Part shown: piece by piece, positions 6,353 to 14,797 of the stretch
Layout of the letters: each line of letters starts with the position of its first letter
Numbering within the stretch: position 1 is the stretch's first letter
Assembly (NCBI GenBank): GCA_035512595.1
Contig: DATKDU010000249.1
Location: 1-18,266 of the forward strand
Source of the DNA: DATKDU01 sp035512595
GTDB taxonomy: Bacteria > Planctomycetota > Planctomycetia > Pirellulales > Pirellulaceae
Length of the DNA stretch: 18,266 nt
Direction of reading: 5' to 3'
Notes under the pieces: model-generated
Databases searched by the model: none
What the model was told of the DNA's origin: nothing
Seen by the model: the letters and a program-made list of their open reading frames with translations, nothing else
Program-made: the position numbers and the translations under genes

Positions 6353-7249
6353 GTGCCGTCGTCTCGCCCGCGCCTGCTCATGGCGCTTGTAACTAGCGTT
6401 CTCCTCACTTGGTGCTTTCCTTCCGCGCTCCTGGCTCAAGGGGAATCAGGCTCCGCCGCGCCGGCCGGTGCCAGTGGTGCCGATCCGGCGGACGCGCCGC
6501 ACGAGCCCGCCCACCGACCGCCGCAAGGCTTCTTCGGAATCCTCTTCTCCGGCGGACCGATCGGCATTGCCATCATGCTGGTCCTGATCGGCCTGTCGCT
6601 CACGGCGGCGTATCTGGTCTTCGAGCAGATGATGAGCCTGCGGAAGAAGGAGATCATTCCGCCGGAGCTGTCGGACGAAGTGCGGCAGCTTGTGGCGGCC
6701 GGACAACTTGACCGGGCGGCGGCAGTCTGCCGCGAGCAGCCGAGCTTGCTGGCGTTCGTCCTGTCCCACGGGCTGAGCGAGGCGGAAGGGGGCTGGAGTG
6801 ACGTCGAGAAGGCGACGGAAGACGCCCTGGCCGAGCAGTCAGCGCGGCTCTTTCGCCGTGTCGAGTACCTGGCCGTGCTGGGAAACATCGCCCCGATGGT
6901 TGGCCTCTTGGGGACCGTCACCGGCATGCTCATGTCGTTCAAGGAGGTGGCCGACACCTCGGGGCATGCCGGCGCGACGCAGCTCGCGGAAGGCATTTAC
7001 CAGGCGCTGGTCACCACGGTGGTCGGCCTGATCATCGCCATCCCGGCGCTCGGCGCGTTTGCCATCTTCCGCAACCGGGTCGATCAGTTCGTCGCCGAAG
7101 CGGCCTATGCGGCACTGCACGCCCTGTCGCCGCTGAAGAAAGGTGTGAGCACGGTGGCCGCACCCGCGCAGCCGCGGCGCGTGCAAACGCCACCATCCAC
7201 GCCGCAGCCGCCGCCGCCGCCCGCTCCGCCGCGGAAGACCTCGCCGTAG
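6353..7249 (+). CDS. exbB: MotA/TolQ/ExbB proton channel family protein
   Basis: 298 aa inner-membrane channel subunit. With the two ExbD-like proteins downstream it should form a proton-driven motor that energises an outer-membrane transporter or envelope process. A signal-like hydrophobic start (about 8-28, ending SALLAQG) precedes three membrane segments: about 66-90, 171-195 and 213-240. The family core is LGNIAPMVGLLGTVTGMLMSF and GIYQALVTTVVGLIIAIPAL. The cytoplasmic loop 95-165 is as expected. The C-terminus (266-298) is an unusual proline-rich tail. The start is GTG at 6353, supported by AGAAAGGA about 8 nt upstream. Its TAG stop forms the first bases of an inverted repeat that fills the gap to exbD. 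No TonB or TolA gene is present, so the partner is unknown. Confidence 0.92.
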   Translation: MPSSRPRLLMALVTSVLLTWCFPSALLAQGESGSAAPAGASGADPADAPHEPAHRPPQGFFGILFSGGPIGIAIMLVLIGLSLTAAYLVFEQMMSLRKKEIIPPELSDEVRQLVAAGQLDRAAAVCREQPSLLAFVLSHGLSEAEGGWSDVEKATEDALAEQSARLFRRVEYLAVLGNIAPMVGLLGTVTGMLMSFKEVADTSGHAGATQLAEGIYQALVTTVVGLIIAIPALGAFAIFRNRVDQFVAEAAYAALHALSPLKKGVSTVAAPAQPRRVQTPPSTPQPPPPPAPPRKTSP

Positions 7250-7299
7250 GACGGCCTTTCCAGGCCGTCCGCCAACGACGGCCTGGAAAGACCGTCCTA
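7247..7299. repeat. 23-bp inverted repeat overlapping the exbB stop codon
   Basis: Arms 7247-7269 and 7277-7299 are complementary at 22 of 23 positions around a 7-nt loop, starting TAGGACGGCCTTTCCAGGCC. The first three bases are the exbB stop codon. The core recurs at 8373-8397 beside another stop codon. It could attenuate or stabilise mRNA between exbB and exbD, but the recurrence suggests a dispersed element. Confidence 0.85.
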
Positions 7300-7309
7300 C
7301 TGAAAATAC

Positions 7310-7738
7310 ATGAAAATCCCTCGCCGCGCGCTGAGTACGGACGCCAGCATCAACATGACGCCGATGATCGACGTCGTGTTTCAGCTCATCATCTTCTTCC
7401 TGGTCACCAGCCATTTTGCCAAGCAGGAAGCCCATCTGCCTTTGCCGCTGCCGGCAGCCGATTCGAGCGAAGCAGCCAAAAGCGACGATCGGCCGCGGCT
7501 GGTGATCAATGTGACCGGCGACGGGACACTGCTGTTTGCCGGCCGGTCGCTGACGGCAGCAGAGCTTGAGCAGCGGCTGGCCGAGCGGATCGGCGAGGTG
7601 GGCAAGGACATCGAGGTTCGCATCCGCGCCGATCGCAGTGTGCCGTATCGCCACGTCGAGCCGGTGCTGCTGTCCTGCGCGCGCGTCGGCATTTGGAACG
7701 TGAACTACGCAGTCTTTCGACGGGAGGACGTGAAATAG
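7310..7738 (+). CDS. exbD: ExbD/TolR biopolymer transport protein (first copy)
   Basis: 142 aa membrane-anchored partner of the ExbB channel. A short cytoplasmic start leads into one membrane helix (about 18-36) with the family motif NMTPMIDVVFQLIIFFLVTS, whose Asp21 is the expected proton-carrying residue. The periplasmic domain follows (about 50-142), with the usual RLVINVTGDGTLLFAGRSLT strand pattern. Length is normal. The ATG at 7310 lies 11 bp after an inverted repeat and has no strong Shine-Dalgarno, so translation may depend on upstream genes. Its TAG stop is followed after one base by a heptamer repeat. Confidence 0.92.
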   Translation: MKIPRRALSTDASINMTPMIDVVFQLIIFFLVTSHFAKQEAHLPLPLPAADSSEAAKSDDRPRLVINVTGDGTLLFAGRSLTAAELEQRLAERIGEVGKDIEVRIRADRSVPYRHVEPVLLSCARVGIWNVNYAVFRREDVK

Positions 7739-7739
7739 G

Positions 7740-7794
7740 GTTCAGGGTTCAGGGTTCAGGGTTCAGGGTTCAGGGTTCAGGAGTCAGGAGACAG
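7740..7794. repeat. Second copy of the GTTCAGG tandem repeat
   Basis: Six perfect GTTCAGG units (7740-7781) begin one base after the exbD stop codon, followed by the tail AGGAGTCAGGAGACAG (7779-7794) that is also at 2145-2160. It sits inside the exbD-exbD operon gap, so it is probably transcribed. Confidence 0.9.
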
Positions 7795-7802
7795 CATCAT
7801 CA

Positions 7803-7823
7803 GTCCCATAGGTCTCATGGGAC
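7803..7823. repeat. Hairpin between the two exbD genes
   Basis: GTCCCAT (7803-7809) and ATGGGAC (7817-7823) form a perfect 7-bp stem with a 7-nt loop, 18 bp before the second exbD start. No U-run follows, so it is not a terminator. It may affect translation of exbD or be part of the preceding repeat. Confidence 0.5.
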
Positions 7824-7841
7824 AGTTCAGGTTGCAAGCCC

Positions 7842-8294
7842 ATGCGCACACCTTCCACCTTCGCCAGTCGCCGCACGCCGATCGACCTCCAGCTCACGCC
7901 GATGATCGACTGCGTGTTCCTGCTGATGGTCTATTTCATCTGGTCGTCGAGCTTCACGATTGCCGAGCAGAGCCTTCCCAGCCAGCTTTCGCCGCTGCCG
8001 TCGGGAACTGGAACGTCGGTCGATACGGTCCCCGATCCGATCGAAGATTTTGAGCCGCTGGTGATCCGGCTGTCGCTGGCCGGCGGCAGCGTGGCGTGGA
8101 CGGTCCGCGACGTGCCGATGGAATCGCTCACCCAACTTCGCGCCGCCCTGGCGACTGCCGCCCGGATCAAGCGCGACGCGCCGGTGATTCTGCACCCCGA
8201 CCCCGACGTGCCGCTGGGGGACGTGATCGACGTTTACGATCTGTCCCGGCTGGCGGGGTTTGAAAAGGTGCAGTTCGCGGCGAGCGAGGGGTAG
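7842..8294 (+). CDS. exbD: ExbD/TolR biopolymer transport protein (second copy)
   Basis: 150 aa, a second and clearly divergent ExbD/TolR subunit. The membrane helix carries LTPMIDCVFLLMVYFIWSSSF with the proton-relay Asp23, and the periplasmic domain covers about 55-150 (PLVIRLSLAGGSVAWTVRDV). Paired, non-identical ExbD genes behind one ExbB are common in planctomycetes and may form a mixed dimer. The ATG at 7842 has only a weak AGG upstream; the heptamer repeat and hairpin lie between it and the previous gene. The operon ends after this gene at a terminator hairpin at 8331-8355. Confidence 0.9.
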   Translation: MRTPSTFASRRTPIDLQLTPMIDCVFLLMVYFIWSSSFTIAEQSLPSQLSPLPSGTGTSVDTVPDPIEDFEPLVIRLSLAGGSVAWTVRDVPMESLTQLRAALATAARIKRDAPVILHPDPDVPLGDVIDVYDLSRLAGFEKVQFAASEG

Positions 8295-8330
8295 CGCGCG
8301 GCGATTTTCGGCAATCGGCAAGAAACAAAA

Positions 8331-8355
8331 AAGCCCGGTCGGTACGACCGGGCTT
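8331..8355 (-). terminator. Rho-independent terminator, best oriented for the DUF1501 gene
   Basis: A perfect 11-bp stem (AAGCCCGGTCG with CGACCGGGCTT) and a 3-nt loop. On the minus strand it is followed by TTTTTTGTTTC, a good U-tract, 42 bp beyond the DUF1501 stop. On the + strand only GTTG follows, so termination of the exbBDD operon by the same hairpin would be weaker. Confidence 0.8.
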
Positions 8356-8371
8356 GTTGCGATTCAGTTTT

Positions 8372-8397
8372 GGACGGCCTGGAAAGGCCGTCCTACT
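8372..8397. repeat. Short copy of the GGACGGCCT repeat at the DUF1501 stop codon
   Basis: GGACGGCCT-GGAA-AGGCCGTCC forms a 9-bp hairpin (8372-8393). The 25 nt at 8373-8397 differ by one base from 7277-7301 in the exbB-exbD repeat. It touches the DUF1501 TAA stop at 8397-8399. Confidence 0.85.
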
Positions 8398-9866
8398 TAC
8401 GCAAACAGCTTCGAGACCGGCTCCGCCTTCACCAGTTCGCGGGGCTGGTTCAGGTGGTTGTAGACGATCGTCTGCGGGTTGATGCCGACGGCGTGGTAGA
8501 TGGTGGCCACCAGCTCGATCGGATGGACCGGATTCTCCAGCGGCGCCGAGCCGGTCTGGTCGCTCTTGCCGAGGACGAAGCCGCGCTTCGTGCCGGCGCC
8601 GGCGACAACTGCCGTGTAGCAGTAAGGCCAGTGATCGCGGCCGTCGTTGCTGTTGCTGTTGCCCGACGTGCTCACGCCGCGGACCGGGCTGCGGCCGAAT
8701 TCACCGAGGGCGACCACCAGCGTCTCCTCCAAGAGGCCCCGCTCGTCAAGGTCGCTGATCAGTGCCGACAGGCCAGCGTCGAGCATCGGGGCCGACTGCT
8801 TCTTCATCCGGTCGGACAGCCCCGTGTGGACGTCCCACGAGTGGTTGTCGCTGTTGGCCACCTTCGGCCAGATCACCTCAACGACGCGGGTGCCGGCTTC
8901 GACGAGCCGGCGAGCCAAGAGGCAGCATTGGCCGAACGTGTTGCGGCCGTAGCGTTCCCGCATCTCGGCCGATTCCTTGTCGAGCGAGAACGCTTCGCGG
9001 GCCTTCCCCGACAGAATCAGGTTGAGTGCCGAGTCGTAGTACTTGTTGAGATCGTACTTCGCGACCGCCTTGTCGATCTCCGGCATTCCATCGTTGATCA
9101 GGTCGCGGAGGCGGGCGCGGCGGCCGAGGCGACCCTCGGAAACTTCCTGCCGCAGCGTCAGGTCATCGACACGGATCTTGTCCATCTTGGTCATGTCCAT
9201 GTCGTCCCCCGGCGGGAACAGATAGTACGGGTCATACGCCCGGCCCAAGAAGCCGGCAGTCCCCGCCTTGTTCACCACGTTGCTCTCCTGGAGCGGACGC
9301 GGCATCATCACGAACGGCAGCATGGGTTCTTCCGGCGGCTTGAGCCGGATGATGTTGCTGCCGAAGGTTGGGAAGTCTTTTGGCGAGGGAGGCTCGAGTT
9401 GGCCCGAGGGGCTGACCTTGTCGGCCGTGTAGCCGGTGTGAATCTGGTAAATGGCCGCCGTGTGATTGAACAGGCCCACCGGCGTGTAGCTCATCGAGCG
9501 GATCATCGTCAGCTTGTCGGTGACCTGGCCGATCTTCGGCAACAGCTCCGTCAACTCCATGCCAGGGACCTTGCTCTTCTCCATCTTGAAGACCGACTTG
9601 ACGTTGTCAGGAACGTTCTCCTTGGGGTCCCACAAATCGAGATGGCTCGGTCCACCCTGGAGATAGACCATGATCACGCTCTTGGCCTTCCCCCAGCCGG
9701 GGCCGCCGCTGATCTGGGCGTTGTTGGCCTTGGCCTGGGACTGGAGCATGCCAGCCAGGCTCATGCCCAGCATGGCCGATCCGCCGACGCGGAGAATGTC
9801 CCGGCGCGTGACCCCCAAGTGTGGATCGCACAGATCCTTGCCTGGCTGACCTGGGACGCAGAGCAT
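8397..9866 (-). CDS. DUF1501 protein, Tat-exported
   Basis: 489 aa of the DUF1501 family, which has an alkaline-phosphatase/sulfatase-like fold and is abundant in planctomycetes; its reaction is not established. The Tat-type signal TRRDILRVGG is at 20-29, with a hydrophobic stretch to about 45. The family core starts VIMVYLQGGPSHLDLWDPK and includes NDGRDHWPYCYTAVVAGAG near the C-terminus, with His and Asp residues that could bind metal. The ATG at 9866 is well supported by GGAGG 5 nt upstream. The gene stands alone: the DUF1549/DUF1553 cytochrome partner usually next to DUF1501 genes is absent. A sigma-70 promoter lies about 120 bp upstream and a terminator follows, so it is a single-gene transcript. 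Confidence 0.93.
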   Translation of the reverse strand: MLCVPGQPGKDLCDPHLGVTRRDILRVGGSAMLGMSLAGMLQSQAKANNAQISGGPGWGKAKSVIMVYLQGGPSHLDLWDPKENVPDNVKSVFKMEKSKVPGMELTELLPKIGQVTDKLTMIRSMSYTPVGLFNHTAAIYQIHTGYTADKVSPSGQLEPPSPKDFPTFGSNIIRLKPPEEPMLPFVMMPRPLQESNVVNKAGTAGFLGRAYDPYYLFPPGDDMDMTKMDKIRVDDLTLRQEVSEGRLGRRARLRDLINDGMPEIDKAVAKYDLNKYYDSALNLILSGKAREAFSLDKESAEMRERYGRNTFGQCCLLARRLVEAGTRVVEVIWPKVANSDNHSWDVHTGLSDRMKKQSAPMLDAGLSALISDLDERGLLEETLVVALGEFGRSPVRGVSTSGNSNSNDGRDHWPYCYTAVVAGAGTKRGFVLGKSDQTGSAPLENPVHPIELVATIYHAVGINPQTIVYNHLNQPRELVKAEPVSKLFA

Positions 9867-9988
9867 GAGAGCCTCCAGTTGGCGGGAAAATGCGGGCCGG
9901 TATCACCGCAGATGAATAGGCAGGACGACGCACGTTCAGGCGCGCAGCCTGACGCACATCGCTTTGGTTCGGACCTACGTGAGCCCTC

Positions 9989-10018
9989 AATATAGCGAAT
10001 CCGAAATTCAAATGTCAA
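9989..10018 (-). promoter_or_regulatory. Sigma-70 promoter of the DUF1501 gene
   Basis: On the minus strand TTGACA (10018-10013), an 18-bp spacer and TATATT (9994-9989), in the AT-rich gap of 295 bp before the divergent permease gene. The predicted start near 9982 gives a leader of about 115 nt. The leader contains an inverted repeat (TCAGGC-GCGCA-GCCTGA, about 9938-9954). The permease on the other strand has no equally clear promoter here. Confidence 0.7.
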
Positions 10019-10161
10019 TCTTTTGATGGGTTTTGGACCGAACCTATTGCTCCCCGCCGGTCTCTCAGTTAATGTTTACTTTCTAAATCATCTTAATGAA
10101 CTATTGGCCGAAATGCCGAAACTCCTCCGTAATCCCTAACCGCGCGCAGGCTTGAACCCCC

Positions 10162-11997
10162 ATGTGGCCCCTGCTTGATATTTTCCCGCTCGCCTGGTTT
10201 GACCCGCTGGCTGCGCTCGGCGTCGGTCAGCAGGGAAAAGCCTGGTTCACGATGGGGGTCGTCGGCCTCGTCTTCCTTCTGCTCGCGGCCAGCACGCTCA
10301 CTCCCGACGTGATTCTGATGGGTGCCCTCGTGGTCTTGCTGGCCAGCGGCATTCTCACGGCCCCCGAGGCCCTGGGGGGCATGTCGAACGAGGGAATGAT
10401 CACCGTCGCTGTGCTGTTCGTCGTCGGCGCGGGGATGCAGGAGACCGGAGCGGTCAACTGGATTGCCGCCCGGTTTTTTGGCCGCCCCAAGACCGAAACG
10501 GCGGCCGTGGCGCGGCTCACGATCCCGACAATGTTCCTCAGCGCCTTCATGAATAACACGCCGCTAGTGGCGATGCTCATCCCGGCGGTGAACGATCTGG
10601 CCCGCGCGAATAAGCTGGCCGTCTCCAAACTGATGATCCCCCTGTCGTATGCCGCCATTCTCGGCGGCACCTGCACGCTAATCGGCACGAGCACCAATTT
10701 GGTGATTCACGGCCTGCTGTTGAAAGACGGCCAGCGCAGCTTGGGGATGTTCGATATCAGTTGGGTCGGCGTTCCGGCGGCCGTCGTCGGGGGGATCTAT
10801 CTCCTCTTCGCCTCCCGATTCCTGCTCCCCGATCGCAAGCCGGCACTCAGCCTCCAGGACGACATGCGGCAATACACGGTGGAGATGCAAGTCGCGGCGG
10901 ACAGCCCGCTGGTGGGGCAGTCGATCGAAAAAGCGGGGCTCCGCCATCTGCCGGGCTTGTTTCTGGCGGAAATCGACCGCAGCGGCACGGTGCTGCCGGC
11001 CGTATCCCCACAAGAGACGCTCCATGCCGGCGACCGGCTGCTGTTCGTCGGTGCGGTGGAGTCGGTGGTCGAGTTGCAAAAGACGCGCGGACTGTTGCCG
11101 GCGACCGACGACATCTTCCACCTCAAGGCGCCGCGTCCCCAGCGGTGCCTGATCGAGGCGGTGGTCAGCAACACGTGCCCCTTCGTCGGCATGACGATCC
11201 GCGACTCGCGGTTCCGCAATCATTACAACGCGGTCGTCGTCGCCGTGGCGCGAAACGGCGAGCGGCTGAAGCAGAAGATCGGCGACGTCGTGCTGCGGCC
11301 CGGCGACGTGCTCCTCGTCGAGGCGCATCCGTCGTTTGCCGACCAGCACAAGGCGTCGCACGACTTCTTCCTGGTCAGTGCCGTCGCCAATTCCAATCCG
11401 CCGCGGCACGAACTGGCGGTGATCGCCATCCTGCTCGTCGCCAGCCTGGTCCTGGTGACGACGCTCGGCTGGATGTCGGTGCTGGTGGCGGCTTTCCTGG
11501 CGGCCGGCCTGATGCTGCTGACCCGCTGCGTGTCGATCGAGACGGCCCGCAAGAGCATCAACTGGGAGGTGCTGCTGGCGATTGCCGCGTCGTTCGCCCT
11601 GGGGCTGGCGCTGGAAAAGACGGGAGCGGCCGAGATGACGGCGGACAATGCGATTGGGTTTGCGGGCCAGAACCCCTGGCTGGCGCTGGGGATTCTGTAC
11701 TTCGTGACGGTGCTCGTCACCGAGCTGATCACCAACAATGCGGCGGCGATTCTGATGTATCCGTTTGCGATGGAGGTGGCGAACAAGCTCGGCGTGGATC
11801 ACATGCCGTTCGTCGTGGCCGTGATGATGGCGGCCAGCGCGGGCTTCGCCACGCCGATCGGCTACCAGACGAACCTGATGGTCTACGGCCCGGGCGGCTA
11901 CAAGTTCATGGACTACGTAAAGGTTGGCCTGCCGCTGGATTTTCTCATCGGCGTCGTGACGATTGCGATTGCGCCGTGGGCGTTTCCATTCAAGTAG
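10162..11997 (+). CDS. SLC13/DASS-type permease with two TrkA-C domains
   Basis: 611 aa inner-membrane transporter, probably for an anion such as sulfate or a dicarboxylate, driven by Na+ or H+. The layout is membrane half, two cytoplasmic RCK_C/TrkA-C domains, membrane half. The first half (about 28-225) has SAFMNNTPLVAMLIP and GTCTLIGTSTNLVIHGLL. TrkA-C domains are at about 240-315 and 330-412, both with the LRPGDVLLVE-type strand. The second half (about 420-608) has TELITNNAAAILMYP and ATPIGYQTNLMVYGPGGY. The two NNT/NNA motifs are the paired ion-binding loops of the family. Start ATG 10162 lacks a clear Shine-Dalgarno; later Mets would delete the first helix. It ends 18 bp from the convergent kinase gene. 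Substrate is not predictable from sequence. Confidence 0.92.
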   Translation: MWPLLDIFPLAWFDPLAALGVGQQGKAWFTMGVVGLVFLLLAASTLTPDVILMGALVVLLASGILTAPEALGGMSNEGMITVAVLFVVGAGMQETGAVNWIAARFFGRPKTETAAVARLTIPTMFLSAFMNNTPLVAMLIPAVNDLARANKLAVSKLMIPLSYAAILGGTCTLIGTSTNLVIHGLLLKDGQRSLGMFDISWVGVPAAVVGGIYLLFASRFLLPDRKPALSLQDDMRQYTVEMQVAADSPLVGQSIEKAGLRHLPGLFLAEIDRSGTVLPAVSPQETLHAGDRLLFVGAVESVVELQKTRGLLPATDDIFHLKAPRPQRCLIEAVVSNTCPFVGMTIRDSRFRNHYNAVVVAVARNGERLKQKIGDVVLRPGDVLLVEAHPSFADQHKASHDFFLVSAVANSNPPRHELAVIAILLVASLVLVTTLGWMSVLVAAFLAAGLMLLTRCVSIETARKSINWEVLLAIAASFALGLALEKTGAAEMTADNAIGFAGQNPWLALGILYFVTVLVTELITNNAAAILMYPFAMEVANKLGVDHMPFVVAVMMAASAGFATPIGYQTNLMVYGPGGYKFMDYVKVGLPLDFLIGVVTIAIAPWAFPFK

Positions 11998-12015
11998 CTC
12001 CTGGCCCCGACTCAC

Positions 12016-14778
12016 TCACCCCGCCTCCGCATCCAGACGGCCAAATGCCGACCAGTTTGGCCGGCTGCCGAGCGAGAAGACGCAGCCGTACGCGGCAACG
12101 AGGATCAAGATCGCCAGGTAAACGAGGCTCTTGTCGAAATACCAGGCCGACGCATCGAGCGTCAGCGGTGCTGTGGTCAACAGCACGCTCACAAATGCAT
12201 GGGCGGAAATGACAAGCAGCCCGTAGCGAAACAGGACTACCATCAGGATGGGTATCAGGATCGTTATCGACAAGGCTTCCCACCAGTTGTCGTCCTCAGC
12301 AACCAATAGCACTATCACCAGAAAAAGTGTGGTCACCACGATCGTGAGCCACTCCCGCCGCAGCAGCAAGAACAGGATGAAGAAAAACAAAAAGTAGGCC
12401 AGCGGCGGCAGCAAGGCGATCATCAGGCTAGAGCTGACAAGCCCCACGACTGGCAATTGGAAAGTGAAATCGGTTCGCGCAAAGGGATACTGCAGCGGGT
12501 AACCGAGCCAAAACTGGATCAGCTGATAAACGCCGATCGCACATTGGGTGGCCACCGCGGTGAGGGCTCCGATTAGAATACTTCGCCCCACCAGCGGATC
12601 GCGCCAGCGGCCCGCGAGCAACCGGTTCCACGCTACGACGCGCCACGGCCAGCGGCGGCGGACGGCCGGCTCGATCGCCAGATAGGCCAGGGCAATTTGC
12701 AGCGAGAGAAACGCAGCCCCTCCGACCGCCCCAACCAACAGGTCCAGTTCCTCGAAGAAATCGGGGACGTGGTGCGACGCCACCGACCATGTCACCAGAT
12801 AGGCCGCGAAATTGATCCCCGCGATCCATAGTGCGCCGCGAACGTTCGCCCGCCCCAGCCGCCAGTTTCTCCACGAGAAAATCGCACCCAGCGACAAGAT
12901 CAGCGCCGTAAAAACCAGGATCGGAATCTGCATCGTCCGGTCGTAGCTCTGCTTGCGCGGCGGAGCTGTGTACCAGGCAGCCGTCCCCTCCGCCAGACCG
13001 ACGTGAAAGAAGCAGACCTTTCCCTGTCGCCGCGCCCCAACCACTTGCAAGCCGATCGACGGCAGTTGGGGGTGCGCCCCCGACCACTGCCAGACTTCGT
13101 CGCAGTACACGGGCGGCGTCACAAGCGCGGGGCCGTCGCTCTTTCCGCCGCTGAACTTTTCCTGCGCGAGACCGGCACGGTCAAACAGAGTTTTCCAATC
13201 CCCGCTCGCATCCTCGCGGCTCGGTTTGACGGGCCCTTTGTACAACACGTCCGGCACTGCCGCAAACTCGACCAGCCGCCCCTGCATATCGAGGCATACC
13301 GTCGTCATTCCGGGGACCACGTGCGCGGGCTCCCTGGCGGAAACCCGCCCCGGCATTCCGTCGAATCGCGGCAGCCGCGTCCCCGCTTTCACTAGCGGAT
13401 CGGGGCTCTGTCGATGCCAATAGTACATGGTTGCCGGCCGCCCGGTCGCCAATGAGGTCCACCGCTGCATTGTCTTGTCGCGCACGCGCAGCCGATCCAG
13501 GGTCGAACCGCTGATGCTGATTCCCCGCGCTGTGTCAAACGCGGCTTCCTCGTGCCCTAGCTCCTTCAGAATCTCGTTGGCAACAATTCCGAGCTCCCGT
13601 GGCGAACGGTCCATCGGCGTCATGCGATAGAGCGTCGTGTAGCGGCTCAGCGCGATGTGCCCGAAGATTCCCGCGATCACGACCGCCAGAATCGTGAATG
13701 CCGCCCAGGGGGCGAGAACCCCTTCTTGCGCTGCATTGGCCACCAGCTCCGGCGACGGCGTCTCTCCCGCGGCAATCGCAGCCTGCAGCGGATCGCCGCC
13801 CGGAAGCGCCGACAGGACTTCGTAGGCGGACCGCGGCCGATCGGCCGGGTTCTTCTCCAGGCAGCGGAGGATTATCCGCTCGATCGCCGCATTGAACTGG
13901 GTGATATGGCTCGACGGCTTGGAGGGAGGATCTTCGGCATGTCGGCGGGCGAACTCTTCGACGGTCGTGGCTGCGAACGGGCGGCGACCCGTGAACAACT
14001 CGTACAGAATTGCACCGAGCGCAAAGATGTCGCTTTGCAGCGTGACCGCTTTGCCGGCCGATTGTTCCGGAGATTGATAGGCGGGCGTGCCGTCGCGCAC
14101 GTCAGCGGACGAAACTTCGCTGGCCACCAGCGCCAGGCCGTAGTCGCTGAGCCGCACCTGGCCGCGGCCGTCGAGCAGGATGTTGGCCGGCTTGAGATCG
14201 CGGTGCAGCACCCCCTGATCGTGCGTAGCACCGAGCCCCAGACAGATTTGCCGCGCGATCTCGACGCCGCGTTCTTCGGGCAACCGCCCTACTTGCTTGA
14301 GGAGCGACGCCAGGTCCTGCCCGTCGATGTACTCCATCGTCAGGAACGACTGCCCCTGCGATTCGCCAAGATCGTACACGCGGCAGACGTGCGGATGGGA
14401 GACCTGGCGGGCCGTCTTCACCTCGTCGCGCAGCCGGCGGAGACGATCGGCATCGGCGGTCAGGCGCGGCGGCAGAAACTTGAGCGCCACTGACTGACCG
14501 AGCGTCAGGTCGTCGGCCCGATAAACCTCGCCCATCCCCCCTTTTCCCAGCGCGGCGACGATGCGGTATCGGCCGGCGATGACGGTCCCCGCCGCAAAGC
14601 GCTCTCTGGCCGGTCGCGACGAAGGAGCCGGCGAATCGATCGTTTCGTTGCGCCCGGCTGATTTTGCCGCGCCGTTCTGTGCCGCCCCACAATGATTGCA
14701 GAACCGCGCGCTGGGATTGACGGGCTCATGGCAGGCGGAACAGTTCACGCGCAAGCTCCGGCCGAAACTCCTTCCCAT
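12016..14778 (-). CDS. Membrane Ser/Thr protein kinase with zinc ribbon and many membrane segments
   Basis: About 920 aa with this start. N-terminal zinc ribbon: Cys13, Cys16, Cys27, Cys30 (NCSACHE ... FCNHCG). Kinase domain about 70-335: Gly loop GKGGMGEV (78-85), VALKF Lys100, HRDLKPAN (192-199, catalytic Asp194), DYG (212-214) instead of DFG, and GTPAYQSPEQ. All catalytic residues are present. A membrane helix follows (about 357-377), a ~240-residue soluble region, then at least seven helices from about 616 to the C-terminus. It probably phosphorylates cytoplasmic targets in response to an envelope signal; the target is unknown. The frame stays open to 15057, but that start would overlap the divergent gene. 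ATG 14778 and ATG 14799 lack good Shine-Dalgarnos; TTG 14754 has AAGGAG 12 nt upstream and is a real alternative. Confidence 0.88.
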   Translation of the reverse strand: MGRSFGRSLRVNCSACHEPVNPSARFCNHCGAAQNGAAKSAGRNETIDSPAPSSRPARERFAAGTVIAGRYRIVAALGKGGMGEVYRADDLTLGQSVALKFLPPRLTADADRLRRLRDEVKTARQVSHPHVCRVYDLGESQGQSFLTMEYIDGQDLASLLKQVGRLPEERGVEIARQICLGLGATHDQGVLHRDLKPANILLDGRGQVRLSDYGLALVASEVSSADVRDGTPAYQSPEQSAGKAVTLQSDIFALGAILYELFTGRRPFAATTVEEFARRHAEDPPSKPSSHITQFNAAIERIILRCLEKNPADRPRSAYEVLSALPGGDPLQAAIAAGETPSPELVANAAQEGVLAPWAAFTILAVVIAGIFGHIALSRYTTLYRMTPMDRSPRELGIVANEILKELGHEEAAFDTARGISISGSTLDRLRVRDKTMQRWTSLATGRPATMYYWHRQSPDPLVKAGTRLPRFDGMPGRVSAREPAHVVPGMTTVCLDMQGRLVEFAAVPDVLYKGPVKPSREDASGDWKTLFDRAGLAQEKFSGGKSDGPALVTPPVYCDEVWQWSGAHPQLPSIGLQVVGARRQGKVCFFHVGLAEGTAAWYTAPPRKQSYDRTMQIPILVFTALILSLGAIFSWRNWRLGRANVRGALWIAGINFAAYLVTWSVASHHVPDFFEELDLLVGAVGGAAFLSLQIALAYLAIEPAVRRRWPWRVVAWNRLLAGRWRDPLVGRSILIGALTAVATQCAIGVYQLIQFWLGYPLQYPFARTDFTFQLPVVGLVSSSLMIALLPPLAYFLFFFILFLLLRREWLTIVVTTLFLVIVLLVAEDDNWWEALSITILIPILMVVLFRYGLLVISAHAFVSVLLTTAPLTLDASAWYFDKSLVYLAILILVAAYGCVFSLGSRPNWSAFGRLDAEAG

Positions 14779-14797
14779 CCGAGGCAACTGGGGACCC

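Noticed and set aside
8370..9995. 541-codon + strand frame opposite the DUF1501 gene
   Set aside because: Shadow of a well-supported gene; no start signal and no recognisable domain. It also spans the DUF1501 promoter.
10678..12015. 445-codon - strand and 483-codon + strand (10761-12212) frames over the permease
   Set aside because: Both overlap a permease with intact family motifs; their low-complexity Arg/Gly/His composition matches out-of-frame reading of GC-rich DNA.
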